Of a DNA stretch of 64,000 nucleotides, positions 27,281 through 39,472 are shown piece by piece; positions within the stretch are counted from its first letter, which is position 1, and every line of letters begins with the position of its first letter. The stretch spans positions 35,279,708 to 35,343,707 of the forward strand of contig CM023532.1 of NCBI GenBank assembly GCA_013350335.1, read 5' to 3'. The notes beneath the pieces were generated by a model. The model saw only the letters and a list, made by a program, of their open reading frames with translations, was not told the DNA's origin and made no database searches. This DNA comes from Chimonanthus salicifolius. Taxonomy: Eukaryota > Streptophyta > Magnoliopsida > Laurales > Calycanthaceae. Made by a program: the position numbers and the translations under genes.

Positions 27281-27893
27281 TGTAACGACCCGACCCGACA
27301 ACAGGGCTTAGGGCTTGACTCAGTGTGATATTGTCCGCTTTGAGCCTCACACACAGCTCAAACCCGCACAGTTTTGTTTTTGGGCCCAGGGCCCACGTGG
27401 CCCGGCCCAAAAGGCCTCACACATGGTCAAGGGGGGTACACCACTTAAAACCCCTTCTCTCTTCTCCTCCCAAACCGATGTGGGACACTTTCCCACATTG
27501 GTTTGGGAAGGTGGATGGGTATCACAATCACCCCCCCTAAAGTTTCGAGCCGTCCCCGGCTCGACCCAGTCTAACTCGACAACTGCAGGGAAGGACGAAA
27601 GCCCACATAGTCCGAGTGTTGAACTCGGCTCTGATACCATATTTGTAACGACCCGACCCGACAACAGGGCTTAGGGCTTGACTCAGTATGATATTGTCCA
27701 CTTTGGGCCTCGCATATAGCTCAAACCCGCACGGTTTTGTTTTTGGGCCCGAGCCCGGGCCCACGTGGCCCGGCCCAAAAGGCCTCACACATGGTCAAGG
27801 GCGGTACACCACTTAAAACCCCTTCTCTCTTCTCCTCCCAAACCGATGTGGGACACTTTCCCACATTGGTTTGGGAAGGAGGTGGGTATCACA
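27281..27893 (-). mobile_element. Complete TRIM (terminal-repeat retrotransposon in miniature), 613 bp
   Basis: Two direct terminal repeats, 27281-27526 and 27644-27893, each TGTAACGACC...GGTATCACA. The 5-bp duplication CAAAG sits at 27276-27280 and 27894-27898. GCTCTGATACCA at 27628-27639 is the reverse complement of the initiator-tRNA-Met primer site TGGTATCAGAGC, so the element reads on the minus strand and 27644-27893 is its 5' LTR. The C-rich run at 27530-27537 is the reversed polypurine tract beside the 3' LTR. The inside is only 117 bp and codes for nothing. The LTRs differ at several bases, so the insertion is not brand new. Confidence 0.92.
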
Positions 27894-28678
27894 CAAAGTC
27901 ACTAGATATTCTCACAACTTTGACCTTTAAGACCAAGTGACTAAAAATTGAATTTTTAACTTGAATTTGATGCAATTGTAATCCATCAACTATATAGTTA
28001 ATACATATGTTGGATTTTATATGAATATTTGAAAAACCTATAAAAAATCTAAAACCAAATGAAATGGAATAAACAACTAAGTTTATATCGAGCAAATGTA
28101 TGCACATGCCTCTAATTTGACTTTCCTTAAGAGCGCTCCACGTTTATCATTGTAAGCTTTTAGTTCATTTAATTATGAGCATGCGTGGTGATAGATTCAT
28201 TTGAAAAGAAAAAGTTTATGAGATGAGAAATGATAATCATTCGTATAAATGTTCTCATCATTATCGTATCGAAGCTTTATTTATTTTATTCAAAATTGAC
28301 TTGCTACATTACACATGTGATTTCTATCTAGTCAACTTCTTTTTATCATTATGCATTCTATCATATTCTTAATCCTTTTCTATTATTTCCTAAGATCCAA
28401 ATATAAGCAACTCCTCTCTCTTTCTAATAGACTAATTTCTCTATTGCTGCTGTTTTTCCATAAATACCCATTATGTATTTAATTTAATTTTATCATTTAA
28501 AAATTTCCCTGACATATATTGATGTTTAGTATTCAGAAATATAAATGAAATCCAAATGCTTGATATTAATTGTTTAAACAGTTCCTTTGATGTTTGATCT
28601 TATTTATTTATATTTATTTAAAAAATGAAGATGACCAATATTGACAAAAATATTGACTTAATATAGGCATCTGGCAAC

Positions 28679-29080
28679 TAGGGCTGAAATCAGGCCGGGT
28701 CGGGTTGCGGTTTTTTAAAACCCAACCTAACCCGAGTTACTAATATATGGAACCCAACTCTATCTGACCCGAACTTTTGACCCGGATATCTTGACCCAAC
28801 CGGACCCAAATTGTAACTGACTCAACCCGAAACCCGACCCGACCCGACCCGCATTTTGAACCTACTTTAGCCTATTTTTTTATCAGGTCAGGTCGGGTTT
28901 GATCGGTCGGATCAGGTTAACTTAAAAATTTCTCAACCCAACCTCACCCGAATTCAATGTGGGTTTCTGACTTCTCAATCCGACCCAACCCGCTGACTTG
29001 ACTTTCATGACCCGGCCCACATGATTTTCGGGTCGGGTCAAGCAGGTTCGGGCCAAAACCCGACCCGAGTTTCAACCCTA
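28679..29080. mobile_element. hAT-type MITE rich in GGGTCGGGT, 402 bp
   Basis: Starts TAGGGCTGAAATCAGGCCGG and ends CCCGAGTTTCAACCCTA. Flanks CTGGCAAC (28671-28678) and CTGTCAAC (29081-29088) are an 8-bp duplication with one mismatch. The interior alternates GGGTCGGGTT and its complement, giving a strongly foldable element. Relatives at 33487 and 37375. Confidence 0.82.
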
Positions 29081-30100
29081 CTGTCAACCAATATTTCGAG
29101 GCGATACACCTGAAGCAGGAAGATTGGTGGTGTATTAATAATATAACTAGAACTTCAAAAAGTATTTATATTAATTAATATTAAGAGAGTTATTATCTGA
29201 ATCAATCCAAGTCAACCATGACACATGTAATAAAGTCAGTCTGTCTTTAGTCATGGTCAACACTATTTATTCCTTCCCTCTTTTCCTCCTTCTCACCCTG
29301 TTTTGTTTTCTTCCTCTTCATTTCAGAATCAGTTTCAGAATCAGTTTCAGGTGAGTGATATTATTCATAAATTAGGGTTAAAATTTAGGTTGAATCAGGT
29401 TGAATTTTTATAAATTTAAAATTAATTTATGTTAAAATTTATTGAACTCGACCCAACTCAATATAAATTATTTAATTTGATCAGAATTGAATTTCTAACT
29501 CAAATCAACTAGATTGTTATTTTATAAGTTGGTGTACTCAAGTCGAAATGAGTCAAATCAGATTTATTTTAAATTTCTCAACTTAATCCAATTCAATTAA
29601 AATTTTGACCCAAATCAATTTGAGTGTTGTTCTATAACTTAGTGTACTCGAGTCGAGTCTGATTGATCTTAAATTTCTCTAACTCAAATTTCATGTGATT
29701 TTTTTATTTTTCCAACTTAACTGGATTGGAAATATACAAATAGATAAACCTACGACATGGCGCGAGTCTCTTCTAAGCTATATAGACGAATTTAATATAT
29801 AGGAATGAATCTTTCAAAAAGGTATTTTTAAATGTAACATATCGGACGAAATGTTGAAATTGTTGGTTTTCATATGGGAAGAGAAATCTCTGAACCCAAA
29901 TTCCAAAAAAAACGCTCGTTTCCTTATTTTCTTCCTCCTGTTCTTGAGCTCAACCCGACAGACGTCGTTTGCATGCATGAGGGTTTCATCACCATTACTA
30001 GTTTAATAAATGCAAGGAGAAGAAGAAAGAAGATGAATGGTCGGTAACTGAGAAATCAGATTTCTATTTCTTCCCTCTCTCTAACCTTCTGGATTTCCCA

Positions 30101-33100
30101 ATGGAACATCATGTCTCCTTACCACCTTCTTCTTCCTCCTCCTCCTCTTCTTCACTTCTCCCTCTCAAGGAAATCACAATGTAAGAAATTCATAATTTCC
30201 TTTTCTTTCTTTCGTCTAAGTGTTGGGTGTGGCTCGATTTGGAGCCAGATTTGTCTAGGAATTAGGAGTCCTATTTGTCTTCAACTTCTTCTCTCCTTCA
30301 CCTACTACTAGTCTAATATTTTACGTTTTGGGATAGGTTTACACTGTCAGTTGAAAACTCTGTATAAGATAGAGAGAGACTCTGGTGTGTTTGGAGGCGG
30401 TGCGTATGGCCCCTCTCGAGCACCGTCGAGAGTTTGGTTTGAGAGAGGAGAGAAAATTAGTCTGAGAAAGAGATTGACGAATTTGAGATGGAGATTTGTA
30501 ATTGTATCTCATGTTTGATATTAGTGAAACTTTTTCGATTGTTGGCCGAACTACTTTAAATTTGTAAAGATTTTCATACTATAATAAGAGAGAATGAGAA
30601 CGTTCAAACTGTTAGTATAGGATTTAAGATTAAAAAAATAGGAGAAAATGAGCTCAATACAAGTATATTTTCTACTTGTAAGCAACTTCATTCTCACTTG
30701 GAGAGGCTGTCTTTTTTTTTTTAAGAAAAAAATATTCAAGCGTCTTATTTGATTAATTCTAAGTGCATATATAAATTTCTTAATTCGCACTGACTATCTC
30801 TCTTCTGCACATTAAAATAATATTTTTAATAGCTTCTCTAAATGCATTCTACATGTAATTTTCAATTTTTTAAATTTTAGTTCCTGATGAGGCTGATGAT
30901 TAATGATTTCCATTTATTTAATTTTTATTTTTTTTCTTATTTAATTTAAAATTTGTTATTGTTGATAGGGGTGAAGAAGACGAGGTTGTGGGGCTTGCAT
31001 GGCAAAACATGCAATCTGTAAAGCCATCTGCATTGTCGACAATTCCAGAAGAGATCTCAGCTGCTTCACTTGGGCGGCCAGGATCGATTGGATCGTCCAC
31101 ATGCCAGAACTTCATACAAGAGGACGACATGGATTGGTGGCTTCGTTACACTTTTGACGATGACTTTGACCCAAACTTCCCCGCCGATCTCTTGCACCCT
31201 GAGCAATCTATATGGAGCGATCAGATTCCGACGGTTCAAATGCCGGAGGAGAATCCTCCGGCGTCGACGAAGGGAAAAGAGAAGATGGAATCTCAACCGT
31301 TGGATTCGGGATCGACGGTGGTGGATTCAAGCGAGACAGTGGCTAGGATTGGCGGGAATTTGAGCATGTGCGAAGGGGTGTTGGAGAGGAAGGTCGGTGG
31401 ATGCGAGGCGACGCTAACATCATCTTTTGACAGTAAGAGGAAAATGAGTCATGTAGCGGAATCGGAGTGGAGGAGTGAGGTTAGGTTTCTTCTCTTTTAA
31501 TCAAAATAAAATTAGAGATAAAAATATATAAAAGAAATTATAAGTAGACTCACTTTTTATAACAAGGGACACTAATATTTTTTCTTTTTATAATATAAAT
31601 ATCCTCACCTCATATTAGAGATGAGATTCATTCGACGGACATTTGTAACCTCCTAATCCACAAATACTGATTAAATCGATGGACCTAAATTGAACTTAAG
31701 ACCTCACTTCATGAGTTAGACATTTTGACCATCAGATCAACTCTCTCACATTATTTGTTTACTGATTAAGTGATGATGACTGTTAAAAAATAAAATAATA
31801 TTGATTATTACCATAAACATGAATGTCCATTGATTCTTAAATAAAGGTATCCTCTTAACAAAGTCACTTGACTTGCAAAAAGGTGTTTGGTTATTTTTTC
31901 AGTGCATCCAACTCGTGTCTTCCTCAATGAGAGGCGATCATTTTTAAGACACAGGTGTTAACATTAAGGCTATGCATGTGTATAATCATTTTTTCTAAAA
32001 TAAACTTCAAAATTATATTTTTGTATGATTATTAGTTTCTATTATTTAATGTATAGAGTATGAAGTGGCAATGTCCTCCTTGAAGGAGTTCATTGATAGA
32101 GAGAACTGCAAAATGTCCCATCGTCTTGATCATAAGTCTGCCTTAGGGCATTCTAATCATTCTCATACTGAGAATCCTCTTACGTTTGCTACTTCTCGAA
32201 CAATCCTTGTTGTTCAAAGACATGGGTCCCCAACACAGAGCTTTATTGAGTCTACCCTTGACATCAAACCCACCCTCTCCTGCTCCACTTTGGATTGAGC
32301 AAATGCCCACTTCTCTACTAAAATACTACATATTATTACGAGGACCGGCCCTGAGTTCTCCTAAAATCTCAGGGGCCCTAGGCCGAGTGAGATTTTAGGG
32401 GTCCTTCATGACTGATATATTAAAAAGTTTAAGTGTTTGAGACCCTTTCTGTCTCGAGGCCATACCCAGGGCTGGCCCTGATTATTATCCCTTAGCAACC
32501 ACCACAACTCTCAAATGTTTTGGTCACTTGCCCCCTAAATCCTACACCACTAGCTTTTTGGCCTTCTAGGTAACAATTAGTTGTACTCGGCTGGGTTGCT
32601 GTGAACGAGTCTCACATTAGAAGTGTAGAGAGATCTAGGAGTTTAACAGGTTAGTCTTTTGGGCTGGAAGCCCAGGTCTTAACAATTGGTATCAGAGTCA
32701 GGTCTCAAGCTACCTCGTATGGATTCAGGAGATCCTCCAGACCGGTGTCGCTCTATCCGTCGAGGGTCTCGTTTGAGGGAGAAATTATTGAGACTGCTGC
32801 GAACGAGTCTCACGTTAAAGTATAAATTGAGATCTAGAGATTTATAAAGAACTTTGGTCACTTTATCTAACAAATTAGTCTTTTAGACTTCCTAACACAC
32901 CCTTGCCTTATTATAAAAAAAGAGTCCCAACCAAAGATAAAGTAGAGAAGAAGTAAGAGAGAAATAAAATAGAAACATCTATTCAAAAGGACTTCGAATC
33001 GAAACCAAATTCTAACATATCTATGTTTGATGGGACCATTGACCTTTAAACTCACTTTTCAAGGTTTGATGCTGTATGGTCCTACTAGGTAGACAAAAGT

Positions 33101-36100
33101 TGCTATCGAATAAATTCCCTCTATCCCTCAAAGGTTTCGCTTTTGAATGATTTATCAAGTCAAACATCATGTCAGAATCCGATGATTTGAGGTGATGAAT
33201 ATAGAAGAATTGAGAGAAAATTAAAGGCAAAATAAAGTTGTGACTTTATCTATGGAGGTCATGGTAGAGGCAACCATGGCCGTGGTGCTTGAGGTGGCAG
33301 AGGAGGTCATGGTGGTGGTCAAGGTCATAGAAATTTACAAGAAAGATCTAAGTATTTTGTAATTGCGCACCCCTCCTCCCGTCATTCCTTGAGAACTTAG
33401 TTAAATTTACTTTGCTAAAAGACTCCCATAATAGTTTATCAATGAAATTCCTTTTTAATGATAGAAATACGAGATATAGGTTTAGTTAAGGCTGCAGGTC
33501 GGATTTTAGTCCAAACCGAATGACCTGACCCGAGAAATCATACTGGTCGGGTCGAGAGTTTCGGATCAGCGGGTCGGATCGGGTTGAGAAGATAAAAACC
33601 CGTATGAAATTCGGGTTGGGTTGGGTTGAGAATTTTACAAGTTAACCCGACTCGACCCAATCCGATCCTCGACCCAGCTAAAATTAGGCTAAAATAGGTT
33701 CAGAATGCGGATCGAGTTACATATATATCAACTCTGGTCGGGTTGGGTTTTAAGTAACGCGACCGCCCGACCCGAGTTGTAGCCTTAGGCTTAGTCTAAT
33801 CTCCTTGACTTTAGACAAAAAATGATAAAAATAATATATGGATAATATACATTAGAATTAATTTATCAATAGCTTACTTAAAAAAAAATTATGTAATAAG
33901 GAGTATAACTTAAATAAGATTTTTAAGGACCAACTTTGAACTATTCTAGAAAATCTTACACTTGAGCTTGATAGGCCTAGGTTATAGGTTGGCTATGTTG
34001 GGAGGAAATGCCTTTAGCCCACATATAAACAATAATATCGGAAAAATAGAAAAGAGAAATAAACACAGAGAAGCAAACCACAACAGGAAGATTTTACGTA
34101 ATTCCCTTTCGGTACTTCCATGAGGTTACAGATGTTTTGCTCTCTCTTATACAAAACAAAAATATATACTACATTAATTAGGATTTACATAAGACGCAAT
34201 GTGAAATTACAAAAATGCCCTCCAAACGGATCCGCCACTATATCTCCGATGATCAGGCTCCAAGTCTAATCTAGATTAATCTAGATTATGGGTAACGTTT
34301 AGACATAAGACATAAAGTAGTATAGGTTAGGTTAGGTCATGGATTCTTTTCATCAGTTGCGGAAAGCAAGTCATAAGTCATGGATCAGTTGGTTTGCTCA
34401 TGGATGAGGTAATGTGTCTTGGTTAGGCAATGATTAATTCATGAGTTAGGTCACATGTCTTGAACGTCACGGATCAAGAAAATTGTTTTCCAATCTTACT
34501 TTAAAAAAAAAAAAATTAGAAATTTTTTGGAAAGTAACTTGGGTCACGAGAATCGCTTCTTGTGAAAAAAGTTGGCATGAAATAATGGAAATACTTTAAT
34601 ATTAAAATGATGTTCTATTTTTACAAAATTAAGTATGTTTCAATTGAAGGGGTTTAACATTCTTCAAAGTTGTATAATTACTGAATCATTAAATCTATGA
34701 TTCTCTCTCTACAACATGTATATGGCATTGCATTTTTATGAAGAAATAAATCACAATCAATTGGTCTAAATACAATATAAGATCTAACTTTATTATCAAG
34801 TCTTGTACATTTAATTATTTTTCTTTTTATCTACTACCTAAGATAATTAGTCACATCAGAATTTAGTGACTTAACCATTTCCCAAGTAGGTGGTTTCATT
34901 TTCATAATAAATCATATAAAAGTGCTCAAAATCTTCAATTTTAGCTTCATTATTTTTAAAATAATAAAGAAGTTGAGGTTAAGCTTGAAGTTTATTTACA
35001 TTTTGCCCTAAATTTATAAGAAATTTTCATGTGAAGGGTGCTGAGTACGAATGTGTTGAAGGAATTGAAGACATCTCTCAATGGATATCTGCAAGAAAGG
35101 CACGTACTGCACAAGTCCACAATCAATCTGAGAGGGTGAGTTCCTTTCTCAATTAACCTTTTTTTTTCTTTTGAATTTACTGGTGAAAAATAGTAGGAAA
35201 CTCAATGTAAAACACCTACCGATGATACCTAATGCTCTTATAAGCATATTAGGTTAGACCATGAAGGCTCGAACCTAGCACCTCCCACTTCCTAAAGCGG
35301 AAGATTACCCATTGAGCTACACCCAAATGGATAAAAATAAATTTCAATTACTTTCTTCTTCATACATAAAGTGTCACTATGTCTGATATTTATATTTTTT
35401 TCTCCGAAATTATCTTAAAATTTCTTTATTAGGAGAAGCATTTCATTAGAGTTTTTTAATGTTTTTATAAGAAAATGTGACTTATTAAATCATCTTGATC
35501 TTTGATTTTTTTTTTTAAGATAAAACAAACTATTACATTTATTTTTAGTTTTGTACTAATCATAGCAACCCAACAATGAGAATACATCAAATTTACATAA
35601 AAAAATATTGAATATAAAATTAAAAAATAAAATTTTCAATGATGGACTAAAACTTTCACAGCATACCATTGGTGGATGGGTCAAATAAAACATATATTTT
35701 AGATTGGATCTTCTCTTTCCTCCTCTAAATTAATATGGGTGCTAGATGTTTAATGAAAGAAAGGGAGAGGGGGGTTGATATAAAATTCTTTTTACATATG
35801 GTAATACAAGTATTTTGGATAATTATCATTGATTTTGATAAATTATTTACCAAATAAATGATTTCCATATGACACAAAATATACCGATTAAGAAGATAAA
35901 ATCTTACATGTGATTTTTTTTTTATGTGTTTATTTTTAAATGCAGAGACGTCGAGATAGGATAAATAAGAAGATGAAGACATTGCAAGATCTTATACCCA
36001 ATGGTAATAAGGTAGGTCATTATTTTTACCTATAGCCCTTCATATATATTAAGAAATATAAATATGGTTAAGCCTATTGACATTTGACATCATATGTGCC

Positions 36101-36669
36101 ACTATATATATATATATATATATTATTATTCACTTGCAAATTAGTTTGTATGAACTTTGGTGCATTTTGGAGTAAGGAGTATAGTGGATTAAATAGATCT
36201 ATTTTCCCCTACATTCACCTATGTGTCATGAATAATTTGACATGAATTTAACTTTTAAAACTCATTAATCTAACTCAATAAAAATTTCACCTTAATAAAA
36301 TTTTATGGATATTATAAATAATTCAATGGCTTTCAAAACCCACTCGTGCATATGGGATCAAGTAAGACCACCATGCAATTCTTTTGTCAAGTTGTCAGGG
36401 TGTGGTTATAACTCCAGGGGAGACTCCCCACACCCACACAGGACGCCTCCGGTTAACACCGCTGGGACTCAAACTACTGACCTCTGGCTTCCTGAGGCAG
36501 GAAGTAACCAGTTGAGCTACCCAACATTGGATACTTTACATGTCAAATTGATATCAAATTCGGTACCAATGCAAATCCTAATTGGTTGACTCTTCAAGAG
36601 TTAGTCAGGATACCAATCAAATTATTTACTCCAATAGTAAAAGTGTATGAAATGATATAACTTGAAGGT

Positions 36670-36731
<62 letters not shown>

Positions 36732-37029
36732 CGTGATGATCTCCCGACCCCTCCTTACGCTGCACTCTTCATAAGCCCTCCTATAGTGGACCCACCTTTG
36801 TTGATGGTGATATGTCAATTGAAAATATCTAGTCTTGAACTTGTGGCTCATAAAAAATCATTTTAATTGTATACAATTTTTAAAGATATGAAAATTTTAT
36901 ATAAATTAAAAATAAAATAAAATAAAAATTTGACGACTTGAATCAATCTTAAACCCTTTCAATTAACTCATCGCTATTATCATGCATGAGCTTTACGTAG
37001 TTGAGCTTATCAAGAATATGGTGTAAAAG

Positions 37030-37063
<34 letters not shown>

Positions 37064-39472
37064 ATATTCTGCTTTTTTTTTTTCTCAGTCGGATAAAGCT
37101 TCAATGTTGGATGACGCAATCGAGTACTTGAAGATGCTTCAATTACAAGTGCAGGTGAGTTGTGTTTTAAAATTCATTTTATTCTTTGTTACTTTGACAT
37201 AAACAGCAAAATCAAAGTTGCTATAATGTTTTTATAAGAGAATAAATATATTTGATGATAATTATAATTTAATTTGTGATGTCCGAAGTTAAATATCTAT
37301 GAATGAATCCATTATGAAATGGGTTCCACTTGAGCTTTTACCCTCTTCCGCTAAGTGGGGCTGTTGAAGGAGAGCAGGGGTGAAACTCGGGTCGGGTTTT
37401 GGCCCGAACCCGCATGACAGGACCCGAAAATCATACGGGTCAGATAGTGAAAGTCGGGTCAGCGGCTAGGTCGGATTGAGAAGTCAGAAACCCTCATTGA
37501 ATTTTGGTCGGGTTGGGTTAGGAGATTTTTAAGTTAACCCGACCTGCCCACCCAATCAAACCGAGCCGACCCACTAAAAAGTAAGCTAAAGTAGGTTCAA
37601 AAAGCGGATAGGGTCGGGTTTCGAGTTGAGTCAGGTTATAATTCGGGTCGAGTCGGGTCAAGACATCCGGATCAAAAGTTAAGGTTGAGTTGGATCAAGC
37701 TCTATATATTAGTAACTCGAGCCAGGTTCGATTTTAAAAAATCCAACCCGGTCCGATTTCAGCCCTACAAGAGAGTAATAGACTTACCTTTACCATTAAC
37801 GATGGCAATGGTTATCCCTTTTTTGGAAATGATGGGTTATTCAAGCTTGTCAAGTTTAAAGAGGAATTTCTTAATCGTGATTTTACCTGATTAAACAAAC
37901 ACAAAATGGAAGCAACAATCCATCAAACCACTGTAAGAAATCAAACACATACAAGAGAACACGTAGGTTTATGTGGTTCGGCTAAATGCCTACGTCCACG
38001 GGAAACACAGGGAAGAGATTTCAATAATCTGAAGAAGGGGATACAATGGAGGTTGTCACTCTCATACAATCAAACTCTCAGTTGCCCGAGAGGGGCTACA
38101 GTGCCAAGCCAAACCTTCCTCTGCCTCACTTCTCTTACTCACATTTTTACACTCACAGTTACATACAGTTATTTTTCAAATAAAAGAGATGCACCAACGG
38201 TTATATAACTGCCGAGTCAAATCGAGCCAATATTCAACATTTCTAGAATGAGATACAATGCATACAGAAATAGAAACTTTTCATATTTTCAGTTAACTTT
38301 TCTTTGAATTTTTTTTTTTTTTTTTGAAATTGCCATGTATGTATTTTACGATAAGTTTCGTGAAAATCTTTGTTATTACTCAAAAAAAAAAAGTTTTCTG
38401 ATAATTAACTGACTCAGATGATGTCCATGGGGTGGAGCTTTGCACCTATGATGTTACACGGTGCGCGGCGATACATGCCATCAATTGGAATGGGGATGGG
38501 AATGCCAACTACGAATGGATTTAACCCATCAATGATGCAGTTTCCGCCGGTCGTCGGAGGTCCGGCCATGCTTGGATCTGCATCAGCTCATTTGGGTCCA
38601 AGGTTGCCCATTCCAGCATACCAGTTACCTCACATTTCTCCATCCACTCAAACTAGAGGCCAAGCATCTACCCTACTGGATCCTGCATTCAACTCAGTTG
38701 GTTTCCAAAGCCCTAATCTGCGCCAACAAGGCCCAAACTTCATGGATTCGTATCAACAGCTCCTCAGCCACATGCAAATGTCAACTCAGGTCTGTGCATT
38801 TTCTATACCTATTATACTGTTTCTAATCTGAAATTTAGATATCGAAAATTTTAATAATAAAAGATATTAAACTTACCCTTTTTTCTTGAATATCAAAATA
38901 TATAAAATAAGAATTTTATTATCAAAATAACCAACCAGTGTCCAGTTAGAAACCCTTCTTTCAATAATAAAAAATGGTCATCATCTTGATCATCATCATT
39001 TATTATGTCTTTTAATGATAGGATGAACCACTAATGTGTCATTTCCATTAGATTAAAAATTTCTCCAATTTTGTGCAGAATCAATCAAAGCCTTACCAGC
39101 CAAATACCACTGAAGGAGTCCAGATTCCTCAAAATCGTATATTTGGTAAGTTTATTCTATCTTTGTAAACAAGTAAAATTTCGCATATAAACTTCTTCGA
39201 GTTACTCACTATCGACTAAATTCAGTGTGTATGAATTGGGAGCTTTACACAGAGATTAGTCTCACCTTTAATGTAAGATGAGAATACCCATGTTATAAAA
39301 AAAAAAACCCTGTATTGGTGCTACTGTTAGGAAATATTAAAAAATATTATTAGGATAAGAGTTTTAAGTTTTAGTTTCTCTATAATTCTTAATGTCACTA
39401 ATTAAATTGAGTGAATTCTCCACTTTTTTTTCACTATTTATCTTTCTTTTTTCTTGGTTCATTGCAGGCTGA
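30101..39472 (+). CDS. PIF-type bHLH transcription factor, eight exons
   Basis: Exons: 30101-30180, 30969-31479, 35037-35135, 35946-36011, 37089-37154, 38418-38789, 39079-39145, 39468-39472 (TGA), joined in frame to 421 residues. The bHLH (about 217-274) has HNQSERRRRDRINKKMKTLQ in the basic region, with the H-x3-E-x3-R set that reads the G-box CACGTG, and then SDKASMLDDAIEYLKMLQLQ. Three phase-0 exons (35037, 35946, 37089) make up the domain, as in PIF genes. Downstream MMSMGWSFAPMML and a methionine/glycine-rich stretch match PIF1/3/4/5 C-termini. Near residue 30, EEDEVVGLAWQNMQSV aligns with the phytochrome B-binding motif E-L-V-E-L-L-W-Q-N-G-Q but lacks its conserved L and G. FIQEDDMDWWLRY (about 67-80) resembles the QEDE..SW block of PIF4/5. 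Intron 2 (3.6 kb) contains a TRIM, a SINE and two MITEs. Exon 1 (serine-rich) is the least certain part. Confidence 0.85.
31625..31745 (-). mobile_element. SINE relic (family B) in bHLH intron 2
   Basis: On the minus strand: GTTGATCTGATGGTCAAAATGTC (A-box area) and GTCTTAAGTTCAATTTAGG (B-box area), matching the head of the copies at 14266 and 47764. Tail decayed. Confidence 0.5.
32340..32480. mobile_element. hAT-type MITE, 141 bp, CAGGGCC ends
   Basis: Begins GAGGACCGGCCCTGAG and ends CCCAGGGCTGGCCCTG, an inverted pair. Flanks ATTATTAC (32332-32339) and ATTATTAT (32481-32488) form an 8-bp duplication with one mismatch. Shares ends and the CTCAGGG..CCCTAGG interior words with the element at 5871. 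Lies in intron 2 of the bHLH gene. Confidence 0.78.
32597..32897 (+). mobile_element. TRIM-like retroelement, about 300 bp
   Basis: Two similar direct repeats, 32597-32684 (TGCTGTGAACGAGTCTCAC...TTAACA) and 32795-32897 (TGCTGCGAACGAGTCTCAC...CTAACA), start TG and end CA. Directly after the first is TGGTATCAGAGTC (from 32687), the initiator-tRNA-Met primer site; before the second is a purine-rich run (TTTGAGGGAGAAATTATTGAG). The inside is 110 bp. Target duplication not found and the repeats differ, so it is old. This family is distinct from the TRIM at 27281. Confidence 0.7.
33180..33350 (+). mobile_element. Fragment resembling a Copia gag C-terminal region
   Basis: A stretch with GGTCATGGTAGAGGC and GGTGGCAGAGGAGG words codes for a glycine/arginine/histidine-rich segment like the region before the zinc knuckle of Copia gag proteins. 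It has no full frame and no pol. Weak call. Confidence 0.3.
33487..33787. mobile_element. hAT-type MITE rich in GGGTCGGGT, 301 bp
   Basis: Starts TAAGGCTGCAGGTCGGATT and ends CCCGAGTTGTAGCCTTA. Flanks GGTTTAGT (33479-33486) and GGCTTAGT (33788-33795) match at seven of eight bases. Same family as 28679. In intron 2 of the bHLH gene. Confidence 0.8.
35158..35325 (-). mobile_element. tRNA-derived SINE (family A) in bHLH intron 3
   Basis: Reverse copy: poly-T, GAATTTACTGGTGAAAAATAG, TTAGACCATGAAGGCTCGAACC (reversed B box), CTCCCACTTCCTAAAGC and CATTGAGCTACACCC (reversed A box). It starts only about 20 bp after exon 3. Confidence 0.65.
36375..36525 (-). mobile_element. tRNA-derived SINE (family A), partial
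   Basis: Reverse-oriented: CACACCCACACAGGACGCC, GGGACTCAAACTACTGACC (reversed B box), CTGGCTTCCTGAGGCAGGAAG and AGTAACCAGTTGAGCTACC (reversed A box). In bHLH intron 4. Confidence 0.55.
36675..36728. repeat. (TA)n microsatellite
   Basis: About 27 TA units in bHLH intron 4. A shorter (AT)n tract lies at 37029-37060 in the same intron, just upstream of exon 5. Confidence 0.95.
37375..37767. mobile_element. hAT-type MITE rich in GGGTCGGGT, 393 bp
   Basis: Starts CAGGGGTGAAACTCGGGTCG and ends CCGATTTCAGCCCTA. Flanks AAGGAGAG (37367-37374) and CAAGAGAG (37768-37775) match at six of eight bases. Third member of the family at 28679 and 33487. In intron 5 of the bHLH gene. Confidence 0.78.
39215..39310 (+). 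mobile_element. SINE 3' fragment (family B) in bHLH intron 7
   Basis: Holds only the tail part: CAGTGTGTATGAATTGGGAG, ATTAGTCTCACC, GAATACCCATGTTAT and an A run. The same phrases end the full copy at 14266. Confidence 0.6.

Larger units (their letters stand above)
25965..30100. other. Intergenic, SUVH to bHLH
   Basis: Divergent space between a minus-strand and a plus-strand gene, so it contains both promoters. A GAGTGAGTGA-type purine repeat lies in the SUVH leader (25970-26030). Then come a GGCCGATAT MITE (26560), a TRIM (27281-27893), and a GGGTCGGGT MITE (28679-29080). From 29380 to 29740 the AT-rich sequence contains several ACTCGA/GAGTC.AAT words. A short imperfect tandem (TTTCAGAATCAG) is at 29323-29350. 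Confidence 0.55.

Noticed and set aside
27315..27940. Several frames of 67-119 residues on both strands
   Set aside because: They lie within the TRIM terminal repeats and repeat the same peptide in both LTRs; non-coding element.
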